A stretch of 64,000 nt of DNA. It comes from JAEUJM01 sp964635055. GTDB lineage: Bacteria; Actinomycetota; Acidimicrobiia; Acidimicrobiales; DATDAH01. The stretch is taken from contig CAZWMT010000003.1 of assembly GCA_964635055.1 (NCBI GenBank), positions 196,602 to 260,601 on the forward strand, given 5' to 3'. The notes under the pieces were generated by a model. The model was not told the origin of the DNA. It was given only the letters and a program-made list of their open reading frames with translations, and searched no databases. This document shows, one piece after another, positions 26,943 to 35,885 of the stretch (its first letter is position 1; every line of letters starts with the position of its first letter). The translations under genes and the position numbers were made by a program.

Positions 26943-29580
26943 CGAGCGACACCTGCCATGGGGTGGGGTGCTCGGGCCGGTAGCTGCAATACCTGCCGGT
27001 GCGCACCGCGTGGTCCAGGTGGGTGCCGAGTTGCGGGTGCAGTCTGGTGATCTGGCGGATCGTCGCCTTGACCCGGTGGGTCACCGCCGAGCGGGCCCGC
27101 TCGGCGGAACCACCGGCTCGTCGGGTGCGTCCGCCGTGGCCGATCGCCGCCGACAGGTGCTCGATCAGCTGGTCGAGCTCGTCCTGGTGCCGGTAGGCGC
27201 GCTCGTAGTCGGCGTTGGCCTCGGCCTCCTCGATGTCGCTTTGCAGGTCGCGGATCCGCTGCTCGTACTGGCGTCGCGCCGCCGCATCGATCACCTCGCC
27301 GGTCGATGATTCCTCCGCACCGGCGCCGGCGAGGTCGAGACAATGCACCTCGACACCGTTCGCTTCGATCAACCGAACGATGTCGACCACGCCCTTCGTG
27401 GCGCGCACGGCGACCGTCCGGTCCAGGTACGAGAACTCGCAGATGTCACCGAGCAGTTCGATCGACGCCCGCGGACCGACGGGCTCCGGGACGGCGGTTG
27501 CCTGATCCGCGCGCACGGCCACGCGCAGCTCAGTGGTCAGGTTCCTGATGACGGCGATCACGTCGTGGCGGGGAAGCGGCTCGTGTGTTGCAGGGGGCAG
27601 CTCGATCAGCTCGAACTGAGCAGCGGCAAGCGTCGTGATCGGGAGCGCTCGGGCGGTCGCCGCAAGACGCTCCCAGGAGGGGTGTCCGCAACGAAAGGCC
27701 GTGGCCGCCGCGACGTCGGCGAGCAGGCGGAGGTTCGACAGCGCGCCACGACGCAGCAACTCGTCGGTCAACTCGCCGATCATGACCACGGCTTGGTCGA
27801 GGCGGCCATCGAGCAGCTCGGCAAAAGCGCGCGAGCGGATGCCCACTGCGATCGCGATCGGATAGTCGATGCGGCGCGCCTCATCGAGCGCCTGGTCAAT
27901 CACACTCCGGGCACGCTCCGGTTCCCGGCGGAGCAGCAACCATCCGAGCGCGGTTCGTGCCCAGCTCATACTGACCACCGACGAGATCGTCTCCGCGCGT
28001 CGCAGCACCGCCTCGAGCTCCGTGACGGCACGGTCGACGTCGCCGAGGTCGGCGGCGACGAGGGCGGCGGCGATGTCGAGCTCGAGGGCCATCGCGGTGA
28101 TGCCGAGCTGGTGCCCGATCGCCGCGCCGGACCGGAACGCCTCGATCGAGCCGTCGAGGTCACCCAAGGCTCGTCGGGACTGGCCAAGAGCACGATGCAG
28201 GGTGACCGAAGAGAGATTGTGGTGCCGTTCGCCGGCGATCGCCGACTCGGCGAGTTCGGCTGCCACCGCAGGATGACCGGTCACGTACTCGGCGGTGGCC
28301 AACGCGGCCACGGTGCGCATCGCGGCCGATGAGCCGTCGGCCGGCCACCGTTGCAGGGTTCGACGACACAGCACGACGATGTCATCGGCGTGGCCCTGGT
28401 GGACGATCGCCCACATGATCCCGCACAGGCGGTAGGCGCGGTCCGGAGCCTCATCGTGCGCGAGCACGTACGAGAGCGCCTCTGCCATGTCGTCGTACTC
28501 GGCCCCGAGGTCGTGGACCAGAGACGGGCGCCAGGTCGACGCAGACCCTTCGAGTACGCGCGCCACGGACGCGAGCACATGATCCACGAACGGGTCGTAC
28601 GCCTGCTCGAGCATGCCGTGTCGCCGGAGCTCCTCGGTCCCGAAGCGACGGATCGTGTCGAGCAGTCGGTACTTCGTCAGGGTCGACCGCTCGTCGACCA
28701 CGACGAGGGATGCGTTGGTCAGCTCGTCGAGATCGGCGCCGAACGCGGAGTCCTCGGCGGCGACGGCCCGCCCGCTGTCGGCGGTGAACGGGCCCGTGAA
28801 CACGGCGAGTCGTTCGAGCAGGCGGGCGGGGCCGTCCGGAAGCAGGTCGTACGACCAACGGATCGTCTCTGCGATGCTCCGATGCCGGGGATCGCCACGG
28901 AATCGTGGCCGGTCGAGCACGTCGATCGCCTCGTCGAGCCGGGACCTGATCTCTCCGACCGCCATCGTCCGGGTTCGCGCGGCAGCGATCTCGATCGCCA
29001 GCGGCACTCCGTCGAGTCGGCGGCAGAGCTCGGCGACCACGTCGAGCTCGTCGTCGTGCACGTCACCGCCTGCGTCGCGGACACGCTGGAGGAAGAGTTG
29101 GACAGACGGCGATGCAGTTGGGTCGGCGTCGAGTGTCGGGACGGCGAGGGGAGCGAGCGACACGATCGACTCGCCCGGCAACTCGAGCGGCGCCCGACTG
29201 GTCGCCACGACGACCGGTTGCCGGCAGGCTCCGAGTATCTGGGCCACGGCGCGGGCGCACGCGTCGAGGACGTGTTCGCAGTTGTCGACCACCAGCATCA
29301 TCGGCCGGTCGCTCGGCGAGCTCAGCAGCCCGTCGAAGGAGTCGAATCCGAGTTGCGCCGCGAGCGCCCCCCGCACGGCGTCGTCGTCGTCGATCCGGGC
29401 GAGATCGACGTCGTTCACTCCCTCGGGATAGGTCGGTGCGACGCGAGACGCGAGCGCCCTGGCGAGTGTGGTCTTGCCCACGCCGCCCGGGCCGACGATG
29501 GTGACGAGTCGGTTCGTCCTCGTTCTCGCCTCGACCTCATCGAGCTCGGCCTCGCGACCGACGAGAGCGCCGGACTGCAT
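26899..29580 (-). CDS. Large NB-ARC/STAND-type ATPase transcriptional regulator
   Basis: The 893-residue protein has Walker A GPGGVGKTT (30-38), Walker B MMLVVDNCEHVLD, the GVPLAIEIAAARTR sensor segment and a winged-helix region (LLERLAVFTGPFTAD), then TPR-like helices. The last about 170 residues (VRATKGVVDIVRLIEANG, ERAYRHQDELDQLIEHL, AVRTGRYCSYRPE) are a C-terminal domain common in actinobacterial SARP/LuxR-type signalling proteins. No N-terminal DNA-binding domain is visible, which is odd. ATG 29580 is preferred over GTG 29640 as it lies just before the ATPase core. It lies between two genes with matching promoters. Confidence 0.83.
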   Translation of the reverse strand: MQSGALVGREAELDEVEARTRTNRLVTIVGPGGVGKTTLARALASRVAPTYPEGVNDVDLARIDDDDAVRGALAAQLGFDSFDGLLSSPSDRPMMLVVDNCEHVLDACARAVAQILGACRQPVVVATSRAPLELPGESIVSLAPLAVPTLDADPTASPSVQLFLQRVRDAGGDVHDDELDVVAELCRRLDGVPLAIEIAAARTRTMAVGEIRSRLDEAIDVLDRPRFRGDPRHRSIAETIRWSYDLLPDGPARLLERLAVFTGPFTADSGRAVAAEDSAFGADLDELTNASLVVVDERSTLTKYRLLDTIRRFGTEELRRHGMLEQAYDPFVDHVLASVARVLEGSASTWRPSLVHDLGAEYDDMAEALSYVLAHDEAPDRAYRLCGIMWAIVHQGHADDIVVLCRRTLQRWPADGSSAAMRTVAALATAEYVTGHPAVAAELAESAIAGERHHNLSSVTLHRALGQSRRALGDLDGSIEAFRSGAAIGHQLGITAMALELDIAAALVAADLGDVDRAVTELEAVLRRAETISSVVSMSWARTALGWLLLRREPERARSVIDQALDEARRIDYPIAIAVGIRSRAFAELLDGRLDQAVVMIGELTDELLRRGALSNLRLLADVAAATAFRCGHPSWERLAATARALPITTLAAAQFELIELPPATHEPLPRHDVIAVIRNLTTELRVAVRADQATAVPEPVGPRASIELLGDICEFSYLDRTVAVRATKGVVDIVRLIEANGVEVHCLDLAGAGAEESSTGEVIDAAARRQYEQRIRDLQSDIEEAEANADYERAYRHQDELDQLIEHLSAAIGHGGRTRRAGGSAERARSAVTHRVKATIRQITRLHPQLGTHLDHAVRTGRYCSYRPEHPTPWQVSLVTRSASSTTSAEPA

Positions 29581-29681
29581 GTGCTCACCATATGTCCGGG
29601 TGAGTGCCCAGTTCAGCCGGAGCTCGTGACGGGGATGCACACCCGATTGGCCCGTCCGCCGACGGCCGGGGCACTCCCGGT

Positions 29682-29731
29682 GAGGGCGTTGGCCCTCGAC
29701 CTCACGACGTGAGACCGATCCTCACGCCGAT
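29682..29731 (+). promoter_or_regulatory. Promoter element with paired TCACG boxes (right copy)
   Basis: GAGGGCGT (29682), TCACGACGTGAG (29702) and TCACGCCGA (29722) repeat the order and 20-bp spacing of the element at 26747. It lies upstream of the homocysteine methyltransferase gene and in the 5' region of the divergent regulator, so it could serve both. Confidence 0.6.
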
Positions 29732-29777
29732 TCGGTCAGACGTCGACACGCGACGTCCCGACAGAAGGACACACGCC

Positions 29778-30710
29778 GTGACACTTCCCCAGCTCACCTC
29801 CCCACGTCCCTTCCTGACCGACGGCGGACTCGAGACCACACTCGTGTTCATCGACGGCATCGACCTGCCCGACTTCGCGGCCTTCCCACTGCTCGACACC
29901 GACGACGGACGCGCCGCCTTGCGTCGCTACTACCGCCCCTACCTCGACCAGGCCGAAGAGCACGGCGTCGGGTTCGTGATCGACACACCGACCTGGCGTG
30001 CCAGCCTCGACTGGGGCGCACGCCTCGGCTTCGACCCGATCCGACTCGCCGCGATCAATCGTCGCTCGGTCGAGTTCGTGACGGCACTCGCTGACGAACG
30101 CCCGAACCTGCAGCGGATCGTGAACGGCGTCATCGGCCCGCGTGGCGACGGGTACGTGGTCGGCGCCACCATGTCGGCCTCCGAAGCCGCCGCGTACCAC
30201 GGCCTGCAGGCCAGAGCCTTCGCGGAAGCCGGCGCCGAGATGATCAGCGCCATCACGATGACCTACGCCGAGGAGGCCATCGGCATCGCCCGCGCCGCCG
30301 CCTCGGTCTCGCTCCCTGCTGCGGTCTCGTTGACGGTCGAAACCGATGGACGCATGCCGTCCGGGCAGACACTCGATGACGCGATCGCGCAGATCGACGC
30401 CGCCACGTCCACCCCACCGGCGTACTACATGGTCAACTGCGCTCATCCCACCCACTTCATCGACCGCCTCGACCCGGCAGCAGCCTGGGTCGAGCGCATC
30501 CTTGGGGTGCGGGCCAACGCCTCGACCATGAGCCACGCCGAGCTCGACGCCGCAACGGAGCTCGACCGCGGCGACATCAGCCTGCTCGCCGACAGCTACG
30601 CCCAGTTGGCAGCAGTGCTGGATCTCCGGGTGATCGGCGGGTGCTGCGGCACCGACCACGAACACGTCGGCGCCGTGTACGAGCGTGTCGTCACCAACCT
30701 CGCCGTGTAG
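29778..30710 (+). CDS. Homocysteine S-methyltransferase family protein
   Basis: The 310-residue TIM-barrel protein has LTDGGLETTLVF at the start, INRRSVEFV, YYMVNCAHPTHF and IGGCCGTDHEHV at the end. The Cys in NCAHP and the Cys-Cys of GGCCGTD are the zinc ligands that activate the thiol substrate. It probably transfers a methyl group to homocysteine, for example from S-methylmethionine, making methionine. GTG 29778 follows AGAAGGAC. A strong hairpin ends the gene 24 bases after the stop. Confidence 0.88.
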   Translation: MTLPQLTSPRPFLTDGGLETTLVFIDGIDLPDFAAFPLLDTDDGRAALRRYYRPYLDQAEEHGVGFVIDTPTWRASLDWGARLGFDPIRLAAINRRSVEFVTALADERPNLQRIVNGVIGPRGDGYVVGATMSASEAAAYHGLQARAFAEAGAEMISAITMTYAEEAIGIARAAASVSLPAAVSLTVETDGRMPSGQTLDDAIAQIDAATSTPPAYYMVNCAHPTHFIDRLDPAAAWVERILGVRANASTMSHAELDAATELDRGDISLLADSYAQLAAVLDLRVIGGCCGTDHEHVGAVYERVVTNLAV

Positions 30711-30733
30711 GCCGGACGCACGAACGCCAGGTG

Positions 30734-30767
30734 AGCGAGGCCCTCTCGTCGTAGAGAGGGCCTCGCT
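30734..30767 (+). terminator. Strong hairpin after the homocysteine methyltransferase gene
   Basis: AGCGAGGCCCTCTC and GAGAGGGCCTCGCT form a perfect 14-bp stem with a six-base loop. No T-tract follows, which is common for terminators in GC-rich actinobacteria. Confidence 0.75.
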
Positions 30768-30862
30768 GACCTCGAGCGCCGTGACGGTGGCCCAGGGCGG
30801 GTTGCGAGGAGGAGATCTCGGTGCGACTCGACGCCACGGTCGAGGGTCGGCGGGGCACCAGG

Positions 30863-31180
30863 TCAGTTCAGGGTGCGGCGGATGTCCTTCATGAGGAGGA
30901 ACAAGTGGAGCTCGTCGGTGGGCCGCCTCGAACTCGGGCACGAGGTGCCGGTAGAAATCACGCGCCTCTGCAGTCTCGGCGTGGACCAACAGGCCGCGAC
31001 AGCCGATCTCCTCTCCGAGCGCCAGGGTTCTGGCGATCACGTCCTGGAGCAGCCCGGCTCTGAGGCCTCGACCCTCGTGATCGACATCCACACCGAGACG
31101 GGCGAGCAGCGCGACGGGCTGCGGGTAGCGGCCGGCGCCCTCGTGGCGCGCCGCGATCGCGGTCGGCGACCGAGCCCACC
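30863..31180 (-). pseudogene. Frameshifted remnant of a GNAT acetyltransferase (toxin-like)
   Basis: On the minus strand RYPQPVALLARLGVDVDHEG, GLRAGLLQDVIARTLALGEE and CRGLLVHAETAEARDFYRHL are typical of GNAT acetyltransferases of the tRNA-acetylating toxin type. Near 30930 the frame changes and the end continues as PTDELHLFLLMKDIRRTLN, stop at 30863. The 5' third is missing; sequence before about 31180 does not look like the family. At least one frameshift plus a 5' loss make this a dead gene. Confidence 0.75.
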
Positions 31181-31291
31181 GGGGTGCACTCCCGGACCAT
31201 CAGGCCAACCTCGCCATGTCCGAAGTTGAGGTCGCGGTGATCGATCGGGCCGACGGTGAGGGGTGCCCGCGGGTGGAGCACGGCGGACCCG

Positions 31292-31561
31292 TCAACGAAG
31301 CCGAGCGAGAAGCTGGCCGCGAAGGTCTCCAGTTCGTCTTCGGTCATCGACATCGGATCGGTCGGATCGGGTCGGAGCGAGAGTCACCATCACCAGGCCA
31401 TCGGCAGAGACGCTCGTCGTGGGCGATCGAGTGTCGGAGCGGCTGCCATCTGATGTGACCACGGTCGTGCCGGTGCTGCGGTTGAGGGCGAAGATGCCCC
31501 CGGCGAGCAGCACGATCGGGACCAACGTGATTGCCCCCACTGACACCGCCCGGCGCACCAC
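31292..31561 (-). CDS. Small membrane-anchored protein, probably frameshifted near its end
   Basis: The 89-codon frame starts with one hydrophobic helix (AITLVPIVLLAGGIFALN) and a Ser/Thr/Asp-rich external part. It begins 25 bases after the RCC1-protein stop on the same strand, so it is likely in that operon. At about 31360 a second frame opens with MSMTEDELETFAASFSLGFV and reads coding-like to about 31180, which suggests a frameshift in a longer protein. The family is not recognised. Confidence 0.45.
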   Translation of the reverse strand: MVRRAVSVGAITLVPIVLLAGGIFALNRSTGTTVVTSDGSRSDTRSPTTSVSADGLVMVTLAPTRSDRSDVDDRRRTGDLRGQLLARLR

Positions 31562-31586
31562 GCGCCGTGACGTGGGCGGCGCTCGT

Positions 31587-33671
31587 TCACACCTCGACCC
31601 GGAAGTACCAGTACCGGGCCTGCGTGCCGCTGCCGAGCTGACCCCTGGAGTTGGATCCCCAGCAACGCACCTCGCTGGTGTTCGTCAGTGCGCACGAGAA
31701 GTAGCCACCGCCCGCGATCCGGGACAGCCCCGTGAGCGCACCGCGGTCTGAGGACGCCAGGACGGTGGCCGGCAGCCGATGGACGATCCCGTCGCCCGTC
31801 CCGAGACCGCCTTGCTGGTTGCTGCCGCCCCAGCAGCGGGCCTTCCCGTTCGTCAACACGGCACAGGCATGCTCGGAGCCCGTACCGAGCCACGCGACGC
31901 CCCCCAGCGCTGCGGTCCCAGCGGTGTTCTTCACGGCGACCGGGCGCACCCTCATGTAGTCGGTGCCGTCGCCGTTGGCACCGCCCGGGCCCCAGCAGCG
32001 GGCCTGGCCGGAGGTCAGCCGGGCGCACGTGTGGTCCTCGAGATCGGTGCTGCCGACGATCTGCGCCACGCCGGTGAGCGGGGCGGTCCCGGACGGGCTC
32101 ACCACGGTCACCGGCCGCTTCCTGATGTACTCGGGCCCCTTCGTCAGATAGGAGTTCCCGTCCCCGAGCTGCCCATACGACCCCGCGCCCCAGCAGCGGG
32201 CCTCGCCGCTGGACAACCGAGCACAGGTGTGCGCGTAGCCAGCCGCGACCTGGGCCACCCGGGTGAGGTGACCCGACCCCGAAGCGGCGGCGACGGCGAC
32301 CGGCCGACGTCGGTCAGTCGTGGTGGTGTCGCCGAGTTGGCCCCAGTAGTTGTCCCCCCAGCACCGGACCTCGGTGTTCGTCAACCGGGCGCAGGTGTGG
32401 CCAGCACCGGCGCTGACCTGGGACACGCCGGTCAGCAGGCCGGAAGCGGTCGCCACCGACACCGGCCGGCTCCGGTTCGTGGTCGAGCCGTCCCCCAACT
32501 GGCCGCGCGCGTTGACGCCCCAGCACCGGACCTCGCCGGTCGCCAGCCGGGCGCACGTGTGACCCTGCCCGAGGCTCACTTGGGTCACACCGGTCAGCGG
32601 ACCCGTCCCGCTCGCGTTCAACACGACGGTCGGCCGCGAGCGGTCGGTGGTGGTGCCGTCACCCAGTTGCCCGAACTCGTTCGCGCCCCAACAGCGAACC
32701 TGACCACCGGGCACCACCGCGCAGGCGTGCTCGTAGCCGACATCGAGACTGGTCACGCCAGAGAGGTTCGGCACCGTCACCGACGGCTGGAAGACCTGGA
32801 CCCGGCCCCGCTCGGCTACGTAGATCGCGCCCGATCCCGCCACGGCGACGGCGCGGGGCCAGCTGAACTGGCCTGCGCCGCTGCCACTTCCGCCCCACGT
32901 GGTGACATAGACCAGGTCACCGGTGAAGGCGTGGACCCGTTGGTCAGCGGCGGTGGTGAAGTAGACGCGGGAACCATCCGGTGACACCGCCAGGCCCTCG
33001 GGGGCGGCGTTCACCGTGAAGCTCGTGGACCCCGTCGGCGCCCCTGTCGCGGTGAAACGGTCCAGGTACGCCCGCTCCCCGGCCTCGTCCTCGTTCTCGC
33101 CGACCACGTACACCTCGCCGTCGGTCTGGTCGACCGCCACACCGCTCGGGTAGCTGGCTGCCCACTGGCGCACGAACGCCCCCGTCGCGGTGTACTGCCT
33201 CACCTGGCTGTGCCACAGGTCGGCCCCGTAGACGGCTCCGCTCGCCCGGTTGATCGCCAGCGCGTCGAGGGTCGCGCTCCATGACGTGACCAGGGAGCCC
33301 GTGGCGGTGAACTCCTGCACCCGGGTGTCGTCGGCCACATAGACGTTGCCCGACCCGTCGATCGCGATCCCGCGGGGGCCCACGAGCTGTCCAGGGCCGG
33401 TGCCGCGGGTCCCCCACTGGCGCACGAAGGCGCCCGTGGCGGTGAACTCCTGGATCCGGTCGTTGCCGGTGTCGGCCACATAGACGTCTCCGCTGACCGG
33501 GCTCACCGCGATGCCCCAAGGGCCGTCGAACTCGCCGGCTCCCTCGCCCGAGGTCCCCCAGGTGCCCGAAGACACGGGCGGAAGCCCGACCGCGAACGCG
33601 ACATGGCCCGGCGCCACGATGAACCAGGACGCCGCGGCGATGCCGAGAAGCCTGCCGAGCCATCGAGCCAT
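31587..33671 (-). CDS. Secreted NHL/RCC1 double beta-propeller repeat protein
   Basis: The 694-residue precursor has a signal peptide (cleavage near AFA, residue 27). Residues about 35-300 hold NHL repeats (GPWGIAVSPVSGDVYVADTG, GPRGIAIDGSGNVYVADD). Residues about 310-690 hold six to seven RCC1-like repeats of the form C...L..G.v.CWG.N..GQLGDG, each with a conserved Cys pair that may form disulphides outside the cell. It has no catalytic motif and probably binds a ligand or partner at the cell surface. The small membrane protein downstream may be its partner. Confidence 0.85.
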   Translation of the reverse strand: MARWLGRLLGIAAASWFIVAPGHVAFAVGLPPVSSGTWGTSGEGAGEFDGPWGIAVSPVSGDVYVADTGNDRIQEFTATGAFVRQWGTRGTGPGQLVGPRGIAIDGSGNVYVADDTRVQEFTATGSLVTSWSATLDALAINRASGAVYGADLWHSQVRQYTATGAFVRQWAASYPSGVAVDQTDGEVYVVGENEDEAGERAYLDRFTATGAPTGSTSFTVNAAPEGLAVSPDGSRVYFTTAADQRVHAFTGDLVYVTTWGGSGSGAGQFSWPRAVAVAGSGAIYVAERGRVQVFQPSVTVPNLSGVTSLDVGYEHACAVVPGGQVRCWGANEFGQLGDGTTTDRSRPTVVLNASGTGPLTGVTQVSLGQGHTCARLATGEVRCWGVNARGQLGDGSTTNRSRPVSVATASGLLTGVSQVSAGAGHTCARLTNTEVRCWGDNYWGQLGDTTTTDRRRPVAVAAASGSGHLTRVAQVAAGYAHTCARLSSGEARCWGAGSYGQLGDGNSYLTKGPEYIRKRPVTVVSPSGTAPLTGVAQIVGSTDLEDHTCARLTSGQARCWGPGGANGDGTDYMRVRPVAVKNTAGTAALGGVAWLGTGSEHACAVLTNGKARCWGGSNQQGGLGTGDGIVHRLPATVLASSDRGALTGLSRIAGGGYFSCALTNTSEVRCWGSNSRGQLGSGTQARYWYFRVEV

Positions 33672-33925
33672 CGCGGCAAGCGTGCGGAACGAGGTGTGAC
33701 CTGGCCAGGGTCGAAGGTCCTATCCGGTGGTCGCGCCTTGGGACTTCGGTCCCTGGCCACAGGGTCTGTCGCGGCGGAGCATCGGCAAAATGCGCAGCCG
33801 ACGGGACCGGAGGAATGGACGGCGACTTGCCCTCGTCGTGGTCGGTGTGGGCGTGCGGTTGAGCCTCGCCCTCCCGGCCACCGCCGAAAGCGCGCCAAAG
33901 CCCCCGACCACCCAACCGCCGCGCA

Positions 33926-33955
33926 GAAGACCCCCCGGTTTCCCGAGGGGCCTTC
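33926..33955 (-). terminator. Hairpin next to tRNA fragment 1
   Basis: GAAG/CTTC and CCCC/GGGG arms around CGGTTTCCCG form an imperfect hairpin immediately 3' (minus strand) of the tRNA fragment at 33961. It looks like a tRNA terminator carried along with the fragment. The rest of the 309-base gap 33672-33980 holds no gene; it is the RCC1-gene upstream region. Confidence 0.6.
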
Positions 33956-33960
33956 TCACA

Positions 33961-33982
33961 CTTGGTGGCGGGGGCAAGATTT
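33961..33982 (-). other. tRNA-Met 3'-end fragment 1 (putative attachment site, island left edge)
   Basis: These 22 bases are identical to the last 22 bases (acceptor arm, CCA end and part of the T arm) of the two longer fragments at 35837 and 38506. Identity ends in the T loop, where the AbiEii stop codon begins. It marks the left edge of the cassette array and the probable crossover region. Confidence 0.7.
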
Positions 33983-34694
33983 AGGTCTGGGCGAGCTCCC
34001 CGAGGTTGCGCTCGATCCGGTCGATCCTGTTGGCTCGACCCTGCTTGACCAGCTCGAACTTCGTTTCGGCGAACCGTGCGACCGAGTCGTCGTTGATCGT
34101 GCCGTCCTTGAGCATCACCGCGAGGTCGGCCAGGTCGGTCTCCCGCAAGCGCTGCGCGAGAGCGCGCAGCTTCTCGGCTGCCATCTCCTCGACCTCCATC
34201 GTGAGCACCTCGAACGGCTCGTAGAACGGGGAGCCGATATGGATCGGGACCGGCGTCCCGACGACCGCCTCGCGCTAGCTGACCTCGACCTGCACCTCGC
34301 TGTCAGGGAAGACCTCCCCGGTGACGTGCACCTTGTCGAAGTCCAGACTGCGGACTGAGTCGGTGGCTGGTTCGTCTGGTACGAACTGCACGACGTTGTG
34401 GATGCTCGCAGCTCGGATTGCCGTGGCAACCTCGCCAGCCTCGAGCTTGTGCCCCGGCGGTGCGTGCCGTGTGGCGTCGACGTCCTTGCTGAATCGCAGG
34501 TGGCCGTGTGCGTGGCGCAGCACGAACCCGCCCTTGAACACCAGCTGTCCGGGAAAGGTCGCCGACAGCTGGCCGGCGAGCGTGACAAGCGCGAAGTCGC
34601 GCACGGCGAATGCCATACCGCCGGGCATCCCCTCCAGCATCTCAGCGAGCTCGTAGACGCCGCCCCAGAGACGGTTCGGCCCTCCGGCGCTCAC
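33981..34694 (-). pseudogene. abiEii: AbiEii-type nucleotidyltransferase toxin gene split by an amber codon
   Basis: The frame of 238 codons encodes an AbiEii-family nucleotidyltransferase: LVFKGGFVLRHAHGHLRFSKDVD is the KGG...RxSxDxD catalytic signature (about 50-75). At 34275-34277 an in-frame TAG interrupts it, and the same frame continues without shift through HIGSPFYEPFEVLTMEVEEM and EKLRALAQR, the family C-terminal half, to a TAA at 33981 inside the tRNA fragment. The GTG start at 34694 overlaps the antitoxin stop by four bases. The toxin is probably inactive unless the stop is suppressed or is a sequencing error. Confidence 0.85.
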
Positions 34695-35503
34695 GGCACC
34701 GTCTCGGGATCGAGGACTGCGTTGACCACGACTCGCCAGGTGCGGTCGACCGGGCCGGCAGACGAGCCACCAGGCCGCAACAGCACCGGGGCCCGGTTCG
34801 TGCCGAGGTGGCCGCGATAGGGCGCCGCGGCGTCGGCGCCGAAGACCCGCTCGACCACCAACCCGACTCGCCGAGCCGACGAGCGGGAGCTGTAGCCACG
34901 GGAACCAGCGCTGTACCGGACGACCGCAGCGAGCAACCGATCGAGGAACCCGGAATCTCGGGACGCGGCGCGTTGGAGGCTGTCGACCGCCTGGGTGAGC
35001 GAGACCCCGTATCGGGGATGGTTCAGCACATCGACCAGCGCTCGTTCCGGCAGTGCGTAGCCTGGGCGCGCCTCGGGCTCCCAGCCCCAGATGTTCGTCG
35101 GGTCGGTCTTGAAGAAGTTCGCGGTCTGCCCGCGATATCGCAGGGGGGTGACCTCGCTCGGCACGAGGACGGCCAGACCGAAGAAGTGCTGGTCGGTGAG
35201 GTCGAAATGCTCCAGGGCTCGGCCGCCCGTGATGAGGTACGGGTGCGGGGCGACAGCATCGACGAGGTCAACCATGTCGATGCTGAGCAGCCCCGTCGCG
35301 TCAGGCAGGACGAGCAGATCCCTGCGGACCCTCACCACGCGCTGGGCTTGGACAAGACGCTTGAGCGCCTGCTCGGCCACCGTCCGGTCGCCGGTCCGTC
35401 GCGCCACCGCTTCAAGGTCGACCGACGGAACCGCGACGCCACGCCTGCCAGCTTCGAGGGCGGCCCTGTGCAGTTCGCGGAGCACCAGGTCTTCAATCGT
35501 CAC
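34691..35503 (-). CDS. abiEi: AbiEi-type antitoxin of a type IV toxin-antitoxin system
   Basis: The 270-residue protein has an N-terminal winged helix (VARRTGDRTVAEQALKRLVQAQ, RRDLLVL) and an AbiEi antitoxin C-terminal region (HPYLITGGRALEHFDLTDQH, LPERALVDVLNHPRYGVSL). In this system the antitoxin represses its promoter and antagonises the nucleotidyltransferase without binding it. GTG 35503 starts the conserved part; a frame to 35644 would cross the promoter. The near-palindrome CCGTACaaaGTACCGG at 35505-35520 is a likely operator. Confidence 0.85.
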   Translation of the reverse strand: MTIEDLVLRELHRAALEAGRRGVAVPSVDLEAVARRTGDRTVAEQALKRLVQAQRVVRVRRDLLVLPDATGLLSIDMVDLVDAVAPHPYLITGGRALEHFDLTDQHFFGLAVLVPSEVTPLRYRGQTANFFKTDPTNIWGWEPEARPGYALPERALVDVLNHPRYGVSLTQAVDSLQRAASRDSGFLDRLLAAVVRYSAGSRGYSSRSSARRVGLVVERVFGADAAAPYRGHLGTNRAPVLLRPGGSSAGPVDRTWRVVVNAVLDPETVP

Positions 35504-35802
35504 TCCGTACAAAGTACCGGAGCAATCGGTCAATATCCACTTCTTTCCCGAAACTATGTACAGGGACTCTAGCGAGAGACCAACGGTCAGAACGGCTGCG
35601 CGCAGAGTAGCCAGGCTCGTCGCCACGACAGGGGGGACCCGCACTGGGCCATTGACCCGCGTGACCCGCCGATCGATGCTCTTCGGGTTGGTTCCCGGAC
35701 GTCTACCGGCCCAACCCCCCGAGAACCCCGCAACTGCAAGGTGTCGCCGGGACCGGTCGGTAGACCGACCCGGTGGACGCGCACCTCAGCCGACAACGAC
35801 GA
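35504..35802. other. Non-coding end of cassette 1
   Basis: No gene is supported here. It holds the antitoxin promoter with the GTAC dyad at 35505-35520 and a GGTCGGT-ag-ACCGACC palindrome at 35755-35770, then the terminator and tRNA fragment 2. It is the junction between cassette 1 and cassette 2. Confidence 0.5.
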
Positions 35803-35832
35803 AGGCCCGGAATCCCTTGAGATTCCGGGCCT
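35803..35832 (-). terminator. Perfect hairpin beside tRNA fragment 2
   Basis: AGGCCCGGAATC and GATTCCGGGCCT form a perfect 12-bp stem with a six-base loop, four bases from the 3' end of the tRNA fragment on the minus strand. It has the position and form of a tRNA terminator but its sequence differs from those by fragments 1 and 3. Confidence 0.8.
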
Positions 35833-35836
35833 CGTG

Positions 35837-35885
35837 CTTGGTGGCGGGGGCAAGATTTGAACTTGCGACCTTCGGGTTATGAGCC
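35837..35885 (-). other. tRNA-Met(CAT) 3'-half fragment 2 (putative attachment site)
   Basis: The minus strand reads, in order, anticodon loop CTCATAA, 3' anticodon stem CCCGA, variable loop, T arm GCAAG-TTCAAAT-CTTGC, acceptor strand CCCCGCC, A and an encoded CCA. The 5' half of the tRNA is absent. The 49 bases are identical to 38506-38554. An identical tRNA 3' half without its 5' half is the hallmark of an integration site. Confidence 0.85.
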
